Assembly (NCBI RefSeq): GCF_900129635.1
Contig: NZ_FSRB01000002.1
Coordinates: 648,727 to 712,726 of the forward strand
From: Singulisphaera sp. GP187
GTDB lineage: Bacteria > Planctomycetota > Planctomycetia > Isosphaerales > Isosphaeraceae
Direction of reading: 5' to 3'
Length of the DNA: 64,000 bases
Positions 31,143 through 39,678 of this stretch are shown one piece after another. The notes under the pieces were generated by a model, which ran no database searches, was not told the origin of the DNA, and worked only from the letters and a program-made list of their open reading frames with translations. Made by a program: the position numbers and the translations under genes. Numbering within the stretch: the stretch's first letter is position 1; every line of letters starts with the position of its first letter.

Positions 31143-34133
31143 ATGCGTTACAGCCGTCCGCCCGCGACGACGGAAACCCGCATCCACGGCCTCCCTCGGT
31201 GGCTCGTGCTCACCGGCGCCTTGGCCTTCTCTTCCGTCTGGATCGGCCCCGTCGCGCGGGCGGAAGAACCCGCGTCGGGACCGCCGGCGAGTCTCAAGCT
31301 TCATCTGGCCGACGGCGGTTTCGTGGCCGGCAAGTTCCAGCCGACCGATCGGCAGGGGATCCTCCGCTGGCAGGGGAACGCCTTCACCTCCCCGTTCGAC
31401 TTCGACCTCAAGGCGGTCGACGCCGTGCAAGCTCCGGTTCCTGCCCGGCTCGCCGCTCCCGAGGGCTCCTTCCGGTTCGAGCTCTCGGGGGGTGACGTCG
31501 TGTTTGGGACGGTGGTCAAGCTCGACGACAGGGAGGCCGAGCTGGATCTGTCCCGGATCGGCCGGCTCCGCGTTCAACGCCCGCACCTGCTCCGGGTCGA
31601 GCGCTGGCAAGGTCGCTCCGACCTGGTCTACCTCGGCCCGACCGGCCTGGCCGGCTGGACCGCCGCTCCGTCCCCGGCCGGCGCACCCAAGGTCTGGCGC
31701 GAGGAATCGGGCGAATTGATGACCGACCAGGAGGGAGCGACGCTCAGCAACGACGTTCCCATCCCGGCACGGGCGGTCCTGGAATTCGAACTCTCCTGGA
31801 AGAACCAGCCCGATTTCGTGCTCACCCTGGGGGGCGCCGTTAAACCGGGCGCCAACGAGAAGACCGATGAGAATCCGTTTCGGTTCGAGGTCTGGGAACA
31901 TGAGCTGGTCGTTCATCGGGAAACGGCGAAAGAGGCCGACGTGGCGTCCTTGGGCAAACTGAACGCAGGTCCGGGACGTGTTCATTTCAAAGTCTACCTC
32001 GATCAGGAGCGAGGACGGATCATCGTCGACACCCCGGACGGCAAGCCGCTGGCCGACCTGAACGTCGCCGGATCGAAGCCTCGGGTGCTGACCGGGTTTC
32101 AACTGGAGAACAAGAAAGGGGATCTACGGCTCGAACGGCTCGAGATCACGCAATGGAACGGCGAGCTGCTCCGCGAGCCGCTGCCCGACGGCCCGAACCT
32201 GCGCCGGATGAACGGATCGAACCTCTCGGCCAAGACGCTTCGGTTCGACGCCGAGTCGAAGTCGTTCGTCGTTGTCGACGGGGACAAGGAGTCGCGTGTC
32301 CCTCTGGATGAGACGGCCCGCCTGACCTTCTCCCCCTTGACCGACGTCCCCGCGCGGGCGGTCCAGATTCTGCTCCAAGAGGGAGCACGGCTCAGCGGCG
32401 ACTTGATCGCGATCGAGAACGACGCGGTGGTTGTCAAGCATCCGGGCGTCGAGGAGCCGGTGCGCGTGCCGATCGACCGCCTGCGGTCGCTGGTCGCGAA
32501 CCATCCTGAGGTTCAAGACGCCCCCGCGGTGAAAAAGGCCGAATCCATCCCTCGCCTCGAGATGGACGGGGTCCGGCTGACCGGTCGGCTCATCGATGGC
32601 AAAAACGAACCGGGAGTGAGTTGTCTGACCTGGCAGCCCCAAGGGAGCGCCACGGCCAGCACGCTCGTCGGCGCGGCTTCCGGCCGGATCCTCTACAAGG
32701 AACCGCCGCCGCCGGCCCCGGTCGTGACGGCGACGGCGATGCGCAATGGGATCCCGGGGCAAGTGTTCGTAGGCGGACGTGTCCAGGTGATTCGGCCAGC
32801 AGCTCCGGCGCCCCCGGCTCAGGGGGTGGTCCAGGGATTCCTCATGGCGTTTGCCGGCGCACCTCAGGGACGGCCGGCGGTTCCGAGCTCGACCGGGCCT
32901 GCTGGGGCCGTGCCCGGACGCCGGGCGCTTTACCTGCGGACCGGCGACATCATCCCGGCGGAGGTCACGAAGATCGACGAGAAAGGGGTGACCATTCGCA
33001 CCAGTCTCAGCAAAGATGCGTTCGTGTCCCACGAGAAAATCAAGGCCGTGGAACTCTCGGAAGAACCAATTAATCCCGTTCGCTTGAACAAATCGAAACG
33101 CGAACGCTTGCTTACGGTTCCTCGCGTTCAAAAAGGGAGTCCGCCCACCCACCTGATCCGATCCAAGAATGGCGATTATCTCCGGGGCCGGGTGGTCGGG
33201 ATGGACGAGACGTCGCTCCAGGTTGAGGTCCGGCTTGAGGTCAAGACGCTCCCTCGCGACCGGGTCGCTCGGATCATCTGGCTGCAACCCGAGGACCTCG
33301 AGGCCGGCAAGGCTCCGCAACCGGAACCCGTGCAGGAACCGAAACCGGCCAAGGCCAACGAGGAATTCCTTGTACAGGCGTTGCGCAAGGACGGCGTTCG
33401 CCTCACCTTCGCGCCCGATCGGTTCGAGGGCGACGCGCTTGCGGGGACCAGCCCTGTCATCGGCGAGTGCCGGGTTCGCGTCGACGAGGTCGACCTGTTG
33501 CTGATTGGCAAGACGATTGAAAAAGAGGCCTCCCAGCTCACCTTCCAGCGCTGGCTGCTGACGGACGCCCCCGAGCCCAAGGTGACTGAGGACGGCGGCG
33601 ATGGGTCTGCCGGCGGTGGTGGTGGAGGCGGCTCGTCGGGCACCTCCTCGCCCCTGGTCGGCAAGCCGGCCCCCGACTTTTCGCTCGAGCAACTGGGGGG
33701 CAAGACGTTCCACCTGGCCGACGCCAAGGGAAAGGTGGTCGTGCTCGACTTCTGGGCCACCTGGTGCGGCCCTTGTCTCCAAGCCATGCCGCAAGTCGAG
33801 AAGGTCACGGGCGAGTTCCGCGACCAAGGGGTGATGCTCGTCGCCGTGAACCTCCAGGAGTCGCCTAAGGAAATCACGGCCATGCTCGAACGGCATAAGC
33901 TGAACCTGACCGTCGCTCTCGACAAAGATGGCGCCGTGGCCGAAAAATACAAGGCCAACGCCATCCCCCAGACCGTGGTGATCGACCGCGAGGGGAACGT
34001 CACCCGCCTCTTCGTCGGTGGTGGTTCCCACCTCGGCGATCAACTTCGCGAGGCGATCCAGACGACCCTGGGCGGGCCTGATGCCAAGACACCGGCAAGC
34101 GGTGGGCCTGATCCGAAGCCGCCGGTCAAATAA
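31143..34133 (+). CDS. Large secreted protein with C-terminal TlpA-type thioredoxin domain
   Basis: A 996-aa protein with a signal peptide (residues 1-40, ending VARAEE). The first 800 residues hold repeated short beta units of the pattern L-x-G-x-(hydrophobic)-...-D-x-(D/E) resembling small SH3-like barrels (for example near 65, 110, 410, 600 and 680), and a LamG-like or sandwich region near 190-350. After a Gly/Ser linker (819-832), a complete TlpA/ResA thioredoxin domain follows from residue 840 (GKPAPDFSL), with the redox motif WCGPC (Cys875, Cys878) and the cis-proline region AIPQTVVID. The protein is therefore likely an extracytoplasmic thiol oxidoreductase or cytochrome-maturation-like protein tethered to a binding module. 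It follows the toroid-protein gene by 39 bases and is last in the locus. Confidence 0.85.
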   Translation: MRYSRPPATTETRIHGLPRWLVLTGALAFSSVWIGPVARAEEPASGPPASLKLHLADGGFVAGKFQPTDRQGILRWQGNAFTSPFDFDLKAVDAVQAPVPARLAAPEGSFRFELSGGDVVFGTVVKLDDREAELDLSRIGRLRVQRPHLLRVERWQGRSDLVYLGPTGLAGWTAAPSPAGAPKVWREESGELMTDQEGATLSNDVPIPARAVLEFELSWKNQPDFVLTLGGAVKPGANEKTDENPFRFEVWEHELVVHRETAKEADVASLGKLNAGPGRVHFKVYLDQERGRIIVDTPDGKPLADLNVAGSKPRVLTGFQLENKKGDLRLERLEITQWNGELLREPLPDGPNLRRMNGSNLSAKTLRFDAESKSFVVVDGDKESRVPLDETARLTFSPLTDVPARAVQILLQEGARLSGDLIAIENDAVVVKHPGVEEPVRVPIDRLRSLVANHPEVQDAPAVKKAESIPRLEMDGVRLTGRLIDGKNEPGVSCLTWQPQGSATASTLVGAASGRILYKEPPPPAPVVTATAMRNGIPGQVFVGGRVQVIRPAAPAPPAQGVVQGFLMAFAGAPQGRPAVPSSTGPAGAVPGRRALYLRTGDIIPAEVTKIDEKGVTIRTSLSKDAFVSHEKIKAVELSEEPINPVRLNKSKRERLLTVPRVQKGSPPTHLIRSKNGDYLRGRVVGMDETSLQVEVRLEVKTLPRDRVARIIWLQPEDLEAGKAPQPEPVQEPKPAKANEEFLVQALRKDGVRLTFAPDRFEGDALAGTSPVIGECRVRVDEVDLLLIGKTIEKEASQLTFQRWLLTDAPEPKVTEDGGDGSAGGGGGGGSSGTSSPLVGKPAPDFSLEQLGGKTFHLADAKGKVVVLDFWATWCGPCLQAMPQVEKVTGEFRDQGVMLVAVNLQESPKEITAMLERHKLNLTVALDKDGAVAEKYKANAIPQTVVIDREGNVTRLFVGGGSHLGDQLREAIQTTLGGPDAKTPASGGPDPKPPVK

Positions 34134-34230
34134 CGGGGCCAGCCAAGCCCCCGGCCTGGTTCGCCATAAGAAGGGACGCCCTGCGCGGTAAGTTCGGCCC
34201 CGAATTCAACGGAATACCTCGAATTGGGAT

Positions 34231-34341
34231 CGTCTTCCCCCCCCTGGGACCGCGGGCGACCCGCCCGCTCTTGTTTGTTAATTAATGCATTTATTAATCA
34301 ATTGCGGGCGGGTCGCCCGCGGTCCCAGGGGGGGGAAGACG
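34231..34341. repeat. Perfect 38-bp inverted repeat, family R4
   Basis: Arms at 34231-34268 and 34304-34341 are exact reverse complements, very GC-rich, ending in eight-base C and G runs. The 35-base spacer is AT-rich (TTAATTAATGCATTTATTAA). It lies about 100 bases after the last gene of the rightward locus and may terminate it. The core resembles the palindrome at 25354-25384. Confidence 0.92.
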
Positions 34342-34418
34342 AAACAGCGATCGTGGTTTAAGTGGCGAGTATGCTCGACTTCGCATCACCTCAATATCGT
34401 CCCAAGGAGGATGAGGTC

Positions 34419-36980
34419 ATGAAATCGATAATTGGCTGTATCAAGATGCATTTGAGGTTGTGGGCTGGGGTCGTGGCCCTTCTCACCGCGTCCCCATTCC
34501 TTGAGGCCGCCGCGGCCGCGCCGTTGGCCCACTACTTTCCGAAAGAGGACCTGGCGGTCTACGCCGAATTCGACGGGCTCGACACGCACGGCGAACTCTG
34601 GCGGAAGACGGCGGCCTATCGGCTCTTGAGCGGGACCCCCACCGGCGCCATGCTCGAAACCGTACTCGTTCAACTCGCCGGGCGGCTCCGTCCGAACACG
34701 ACGGGGACCACGCCCGAAGTGGGCGAGCTGCGGATCTTGGCCGAGCACCTGATTCGGCATGGCTTCGCCGTCGCGATCGTCCGGAACCCCGGCCAGCCCC
34801 GTCCGGTCTGGGTCGGCCTCGTGTTTCGAGGCGGGGCCAAGGGCCAGGTCCGGGCGGTGGTCGAGAAGTTTATTGCATCGACCGGCAACCCCGACGCGAA
34901 GCCGCAGTCGGTCGCCAAGCCCAAAGGCCGAACGCTCTCGATCGAAGGAGGGACCGAGCCTCGCGTCGCCTGGTGGCAGGAAGGAGACGACCTCGCGCTC
35001 AGCCTGCTTTCTCCGGCGGGGGCCGACGTGATGATCGAGGCCCTTGATGGGGGCCGGCCCGACGCGACCGCCCACCCAGACCGGGTCGCGCTCGCGCGTG
35101 TCGTCGACGGTTTCACCCCGGTCGGCCTCGCCTTCGCCGATCTCTCCGCCTTCGCTCCCTTGCCTCCCCAGGCGGCCGCCTTCGGTCTCGACCGGGTCAA
35201 GCGGCTCGAATACCGCTGGGGCATTCAGGGGGATGCGCTGATGACCGTGACCCGCCTGGTGGCCCCTGCCCCGCGCTCGGGACTGCTCGCGTTGTTCGAC
35301 CAGCCCACCTTCGGCCCCGAGAGCCTCGCCGCACTGCCCCCGGGCCTGGCGGGAGTCACGGCCTTCTCGGTCGATCTTGGAGGGGTCTACGACCGGTTCG
35401 TGGCCGGACTCAACGCGACAAACCCCGCGGGCCGCCAGACGCTCGAGTCGACCGAGATCGCGTTCCGCACCGTGACCGGCCTCCGGATTCGCGACGACCT
35501 GCTGGCTCAGCTCGGATCCAAGGTGACCTACTTCTCCCTGCCGACCCGAGGCGATGCGCCGAGCCAGGTTGTGGCTGGGCTGGCGCAGGGCGTTCTGCGA
35601 ACGCCACGCTTCTCGGCGATTCTTGAAGTGAAGGACCAGGCGGCCTTCGCCAAGCTCCTCGACGGCGCCGTCAGCAAGACAGAGGGCTATTTCCGGGATC
35701 AGTTCGAGGCGAACAAGAAGCCCCCGCCCGTCCGGGTCCATCCGCTCAAGGGCGTTGCGCACGGCTACTCGGTGTCGATCTCACCGTCGGTCGCCCCCTT
35801 GCCGGCCGGATTCCGGCCGACCTTCATCCTGAGGAAGTCATCGCTCATTTTCGCCAGCAACCCGGAGGATGCCCGAGCGACCTTGGAGCTTCAGGAGCGT
35901 GTTGCCCCATTACCGGCCTCGGATCCGCTGGCTCTCTCGCTCAACCGGCTCCCCCGCCGCGCGATCATGGCGAGCGTGATCGACGAGCGCCGCTCGCTCT
36001 TGCCCGAGTTGATCGCCAACGTTCCTCTGCTGGTGCAATGGGGGCAGGCGTTCGTCGGGCCTCGGTTCATGAGACCCCAGTTTCGCCAAGTTCAGCCGGG
36101 CAGACCCGGGATACTGATGCCTTTGCAACAAAGTTTCGTCGCCGGGCTTGAGATCGATCCTGACACGATCCCGACCCCCGAGGAGGTTCGTCCGTTTCTG
36201 TTTCCGTCGGTGTTCACGCTCACAGCCGACGATCAAGCGGTGGAATACACCACCCGCGAGGCCTTCCCCGTGTTCAACCCCGTAGTCCTGGCCCCGGTCG
36301 CCGTGGCGATACTTTTGCCGGCCACCCAGTCGGCACGCGTCGCCGCCCAGCGCAGCCAGTCGGTGAACAACCTGAAGCAGATCGCGCTCGCGTTGCATAA
36401 CTTTCATGCCGCGAACAATACGTTCCCGCCGCAAGCCACCTATGGCAAGAACAAGAAGCCGCTCTTGAGCTGGAGGGTGGCAATCCTTCCCTACCTGGAA
36501 CAGGCCGCGCTCTACAACGAGTTCAAGCACGATGAGCCGTGGGACAGTCCCCACAACAAGGCCCTGATCCCGCGGATGCCGAAGGTCTACCTCATTCCGG
36601 GGGCCAAGGTCGAGCCGGGCAAGACGTACTATCGCGGGTTCTCCGGCCCGTCGACTTTGTTTGATGACAAGCAAAAGGAGGGGGTGGGCGTCGGGCTGGC
36701 TAACATCACCGACGGAACCTCAGTCACGCTTGGTATCGTGGAGGCGAAGGATGCCGTCGTCTGGACCAAGCCCGACGAGGAGATTCCGTTTGCCATGAAT
36801 CTCGACCCGGCCAACGTCAAGAAACTCCAGGGGATGTTGGGAGGACACTTCCCGGGGGGCTTCAACGCATGCTTCCTGGACGGATCGGTTCGGTTCATTC
36901 AACAAACGATCAATACCGTCGTTCTCAGAGCGCTGATTACCCGCAACGGCGGCGAGGTGATCGGCTCGGACGCGTTCTGA
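34419..36980 (+). CDS. 853-aa secreted protein with internal/C-terminal DUF1559 domain
   Basis: A signal peptide (residues 1-35) is followed by an about 580-residue alpha/beta region starting AHYFPKEDLAVYAEFDGL, similar in style to DUF3352-like secreted proteins. From residue about 620 a complete DUF1559 begins with the hydrophobic stretch VVLAPVAVAILLPATQSAR, then SQSVNNLKQIALALHNFH, and ends with FLDGSVRFIQQTI and GGEVIGSDAF. The hydrophobic helix that normally forms the prepilin N-terminus is thus internal, so the protein cannot be processed as a pilin. ATG 34419 follows AAGGAGG; an in-frame upstream start at 34362 lacks a site. A GC-rich hairpin follows. Confidence 0.85.
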   Translation: MKSIIGCIKMHLRLWAGVVALLTASPFLEAAAAAPLAHYFPKEDLAVYAEFDGLDTHGELWRKTAAYRLLSGTPTGAMLETVLVQLAGRLRPNTTGTTPEVGELRILAEHLIRHGFAVAIVRNPGQPRPVWVGLVFRGGAKGQVRAVVEKFIASTGNPDAKPQSVAKPKGRTLSIEGGTEPRVAWWQEGDDLALSLLSPAGADVMIEALDGGRPDATAHPDRVALARVVDGFTPVGLAFADLSAFAPLPPQAAAFGLDRVKRLEYRWGIQGDALMTVTRLVAPAPRSGLLALFDQPTFGPESLAALPPGLAGVTAFSVDLGGVYDRFVAGLNATNPAGRQTLESTEIAFRTVTGLRIRDDLLAQLGSKVTYFSLPTRGDAPSQVVAGLAQGVLRTPRFSAILEVKDQAAFAKLLDGAVSKTEGYFRDQFEANKKPPPVRVHPLKGVAHGYSVSISPSVAPLPAGFRPTFILRKSSLIFASNPEDARATLELQERVAPLPASDPLALSLNRLPRRAIMASVIDERRSLLPELIANVPLLVQWGQAFVGPRFMRPQFRQVQPGRPGILMPLQQSFVAGLEIDPDTIPTPEEVRPFLFPSVFTLTADDQAVEYTTREAFPVFNPVVLAPVAVAILLPATQSARVAAQRSQSVNNLKQIALALHNFHAANNTFPPQATYGKNKKPLLSWRVAILPYLEQAALYNEFKHDEPWDSPHNKALIPRMPKVYLIPGAKVEPGKTYYRGFSGPSTLFDDKQKEGVGVGLANITDGTSVTLGIVEAKDAVVWTKPDEEIPFAMNLDPANVKKLQGMLGGHFPGGFNACFLDGSVRFIQQTINTVVLRALITRNGGEVIGSDAF

Positions 36981-36990
36981 GCGATCGATC

Positions 36991-37037
36991 TCCCCCGCTC
37001 TCCGAGGCAGGCTCAACCTTGTCTCGGAGCGGGGGGA
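36991..37037 (+). terminator. Hairpin after the 853-aa gene
   Basis: TCCCCCG-CT-CTCCGAG pairs with CTCGGAG-CGGGGGGA with a two-base bulge, starting 10 bases after the stop. A weak T stretch follows. Confidence 0.6.
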
Positions 37038-37179
37038 TTGCTTGGGTTGGATCGTTTCGGTTGGGACGAAGTCATCACACCCTCAAGTCTCAAAGGGGAT
37101 GCTCGACGAGCGGGACGCCCTGGCGTATAGTGGAGGCCATTGATCGAATACCCTGTTAGTCTAAGACGAAGGGTTTTCC

Positions 37180-38139
37180 ATGGGCCGCCTCTCCGCGAAG
37201 TCACGCGTCTATAAGGACACTACTGCTCAACAATTGCGGAGCTTTCACGAGACGGCTCGGTTAGGGAGCTTTTCCGCCGCGGCAAAGAGTCTCGGATTAG
37301 CGAATCCGACGGTTTGGCAGCAGGTCCGCGCCTTGGAACTCGACTTCGGTGAGCGCCTGCTCGAACCGCGCGGGCGGGGTTGTCGGCTCACCGAGGCCGG
37401 TCGGTTGCTCGCCGACCTGATCGGTCCGTTGGTCTCGGGGGCCGCGACGCTCAAGCGCCGGTTTAGCGAGGCCCGGGCTCAGTTAGCGCCGCGCCTGGTG
37501 CTCGCTGCGTCGCCGCGCATCCTGGCCGAAGACTTGCCCGAGTGCGCCGCGGAGTTCCACCGGTGCCAGCCCGATGTCCAGTTGACGCTCAAGGAACTGT
37601 GGGACGACCAGATCCTCGCCATCGTCGAGTCCGGTGAAGCCGACGTCGGCCTGCTGCACGATCGTGGGCCCGACCTGGTCCGGCTCAACCCCTGGCTCGA
37701 GTTTCAACCGGTCTACGAGGTGGATATCACCCTCGTCACGCCCATCGACCATCCCCTCGCTCTCCGCCGCCACGTTCGTCCGGCCGACCTCGCCGGATAT
37801 CCGCTGCTCAACGGCCTGCGCGGGATCCCCGACCTCAGCGTCACGGCCGTTCTCGATAAGGCCGGTGTGTCGTTGTCGGAACCGAAGCTGGTCGAGGCGA
37901 TCTTTACTGCAACGGTCTGTGAGTATGTAAGGATGGGTTTTGGGATTGGCTTGATCTTTTCCTCATCCCTCTCGGCGCCTCACCCGGGGCTCCACCATCG
38001 GGTCATGAACCGCCACTTCGGTGGGACCGTCGTCTATCAGGTCCGCCGGAAAGGGGCGCCGCCGTTCCAATCGGCGATCACCTTCATGGACGTCGTCAAA
38101 GAGCGACTGAAGCGAGTCCCCAAGTCGTCCTCCGCTTGA
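37180..38139 (+). CDS. LysR-family transcriptional regulator
   Basis: A 319-aa regulator. The N-terminal winged HTH is at about residues 16-72 (LRSFHETARLGSFSAAAKSLGLANPTVWQQVRALE) and the co-inducer-binding domain covers about 100-310 (APRLVLAASPRILAEDLPE, then VDITLVTPIDHPLA and a GIGLIFSSSL pocket segment). The ATG follows weak GGGTTTTCC. LysR regulators often control a divergent neighbour, but here the upstream gene is co-directional and the downstream gene convergent, so no target is suggested by position. The ligand is unknown. Confidence 0.92.
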   Translation: MGRLSAKSRVYKDTTAQQLRSFHETARLGSFSAAAKSLGLANPTVWQQVRALELDFGERLLEPRGRGCRLTEAGRLLADLIGPLVSGAATLKRRFSEARAQLAPRLVLAASPRILAEDLPECAAEFHRCQPDVQLTLKELWDDQILAIVESGEADVGLLHDRGPDLVRLNPWLEFQPVYEVDITLVTPIDHPLALRRHVRPADLAGYPLLNGLRGIPDLSVTAVLDKAGVSLSEPKLVEAIFTATVCEYVRMGFGIGLIFSSSLSAPHPGLHHRVMNRHFGGTVVYQVRRKGAPPFQSAITFMDVVKERLKRVPKSSSA

Positions 38140-38317
38140 AAATATTGAAAATTGCTGATCTCGGAGTGTGTCGGGTCTGGGTGGCTGGGGTCTGTCAGTG
38201 ATCCCGCCGGTCGAAAATCGCTCGAATCCCTACCCTCTGCAGCGGGTGAGATGCCTGCGGTCCCAAGAAGAGTGGTCGGTAGGGACGTGACCCTGTCCTG
38301 CGTTCTCGCCTCAGGAA

Positions 38318-38422
38318 GACAGGGAGCTCACGCTCCCCGCTCGCCTTGGGGCGAGCGACCGCTGACCTCTGGGTGGATTTCGCTCGCCTGAAAAGGCGAG
38401 CGGGGAGCGTGAGCTCCCTGTC
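38318..38422. repeat. Perfect 28-bp inverted repeat, family R3
   Basis: Arms at 38318-38345 and 38395-38422 are exact reverse complements containing GAGCTCACGCTCCCCGCTCG; the spacer is 49 bases. It occupies the gap 38140-38473 between the convergent LysR and DUF2127 genes, which otherwise holds nothing. Confidence 0.9.
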
Positions 38423-38473
38423 CCTCCTCCTCAATGCCGATCCCTTGTGTCGCCCTAATCCAGGCCCAAAGTT

Positions 38474-38980
38474 TCAGGGCGACTCGCTCGGCGTGCCCGC
38501 TCCCAACTTGGTCGAGTGCCCCTCTTTGCGGCGGAGTTTGAAGATCAGGTAGACCAGGATCGCGAGGTTGGCCAGGAGGATCATGACCCGGAACCGGTTG
38601 ACTTTGTGCGCCAGTTCGTAAAATTCCAGCGGGAGGAGTAGGACGGTGGCCAGGATGGTCAGGTACTCGGCCCAGCGCCGCTTCAGGAGGAGGCCGACCC
38701 CTTCGACGAACTCCAGCAGCGCGTAGAAGTATGTTCCCAGGCCGAGTGCTTCGAGCTGGCCCCGGTTGATTCCATCCACCCGGTCGAGGACCGCGTGAAT
38801 CAGGCGACTGTCGGGGTCGAGATGGAGCCGCAACGCAAAATCCTCCACGACCTTGCCAAGGTCGTGATTCAGGAGCCGAAAGATCCCGAATCCGGCGGCC
38901 CCGAGCATCAGGGCGGTGCCCAGCTTCAACGCTCCAATGAGGCGCAAGCCCAACGTGCTCTGCTCGGAAGGCGAACTCAT
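38474..38980 (-). CDS. DUF2127 membrane protein
   Basis: A 168-aa protein with about four transmembrane segments (about 9-33, 81-98, 105-122 and 130-148). LRLIGALKLGTALMLGAAGFG near the start, the central ALGLGTYFYALLEFVEGVGLLLKRRWAEYL and the late PLEFYELAHK block are typical of the DUF2127 family. Function unknown for the family. ATG start with a weak GGGATGACC upstream. Convergent with the LysR gene. Confidence 0.85.
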   Translation of the reverse strand: MSSPSEQSTLGLRLIGALKLGTALMLGAAGFGIFRLLNHDLGKVVEDFALRLHLDPDSRLIHAVLDRVDGINRGQLEALGLGTYFYALLEFVEGVGLLLKRRWAEYLTILATVLLLPLEFYELAHKVNRFRVMILLANLAILVYLIFKLRRKEGHSTKLGAGTPSESP

Positions 38981-39310
38981 GAGGTCATCCCTTGGCGTGT
39001 TGTCGATCGGGCCGAGGCCGCTTCGAGGCTAATCCGAGACGGGGGTCGACGTCGAGCCTCACGCGATCGCCGCAAGAGACGAGCCGTGGATCGGACCGCT
39101 TGGGAGTCCGCCTCGAACCGTTCTCGTGGTGACGAGGTGTGTGCCGCAATGTCCGAGGCACGAACGAGATCGGTTTGGAATCCGCTGGTCGTTCTCGGGG
39201 TGGTGAACCTTGGACCGGGACTCTGGGTCTGAACGGTGTCGATTCCCTTGGGTCCGAGGCCGGACGTCTGAGGAGTCGACTCAAGGGAGCGAATGAGAAG
39301 GGACCCCGCG
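38981..39310. other. Intergenic region, no recognisable gene
   Basis: About 330 bases between the leftward DUF2127 gene and the rightward small gene; frames here show no ribosome site or protein-like composition. Confidence 0.35.
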
Positions 39311-39574
39311 ATGGTGAGAATGGAGAAAATGACCGAGCGGTTCGAGGCCCTGAGCAACCTCATGGATCGCCTGTGTGCGCCCGACTTGATGTTGCCCGAA
39401 GCCACGGTGCTGAGGAATCGTCTGTCGGTCCTGCTGGCGCACGAGGACGAAGCGGTCGAGGTCGATCACGAAGCTCGTCCCCGGTCGTTCGTGCCGACGG
39501 CCCCGCGCAGCGAGAAGGGGCGAGCCGGCAACCGGTCGCCCCTTTGCATGCCCTGCCTGGCCGGCTGCTGCTGA
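39311..39574 (+). CDS. Small hypothetical protein
   Basis: An 87-aa frame whose first 50 residues read as a helical protein (ERFEALSNLMDRLCAPDLML then EATVLRNRLSVLL), a pattern I associate with short planctomycete proteins of unknown function. The rest is basic and less ordered. Candidate starts are ATG 39311, 39320 and 39329; only the last has a GGAG a few bases upstream. It is followed by a strong hairpin shared with the convergent HAD gene. Confidence 0.45.
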   Translation: MVRMEKMTERFEALSNLMDRLCAPDLMLPEATVLRNRLSVLLAHEDEAVEVDHEARPRSFVPTAPRSEKGRAGNRSPLCMPCLAGCC

Positions 39575-39611
39575 TCGGCCCGTCTCCGCTCCCCTTTTTT
39601 TCCCCTTGGTC

Positions 39612-39647
39612 GCGACCCGAATGCGAGAGCCAAGGCATTCGGGTCGC
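39612..39647. terminator. Bidirectional hairpin between convergent genes
   Basis: Perfect 13-bp arms GCGACCCGAATGC (39612-39624) and GCATTCGGGTCGC (39635-39647) between the small rightward gene and the leftward HAD gene. Confidence 0.75.
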
Positions 39648-39678
39648 CACGTCGGCCGGACGGTTTCCTGCTTCTGAC

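Noticed and set aside
32124..34043. 639-codon open frame antisense to the TlpA-fusion gene
   Set aside because: Its composition is that of a mirrored GC-rich gene, while the sense frame has a signal peptide and a complete WCGPC thioredoxin domain.
31143..34133. Possibility that the TlpA fusion is two genes
   Set aside because: The frame is continuous through a Gly/Ser linker and no internal ribosome site precedes the thioredoxin domain.
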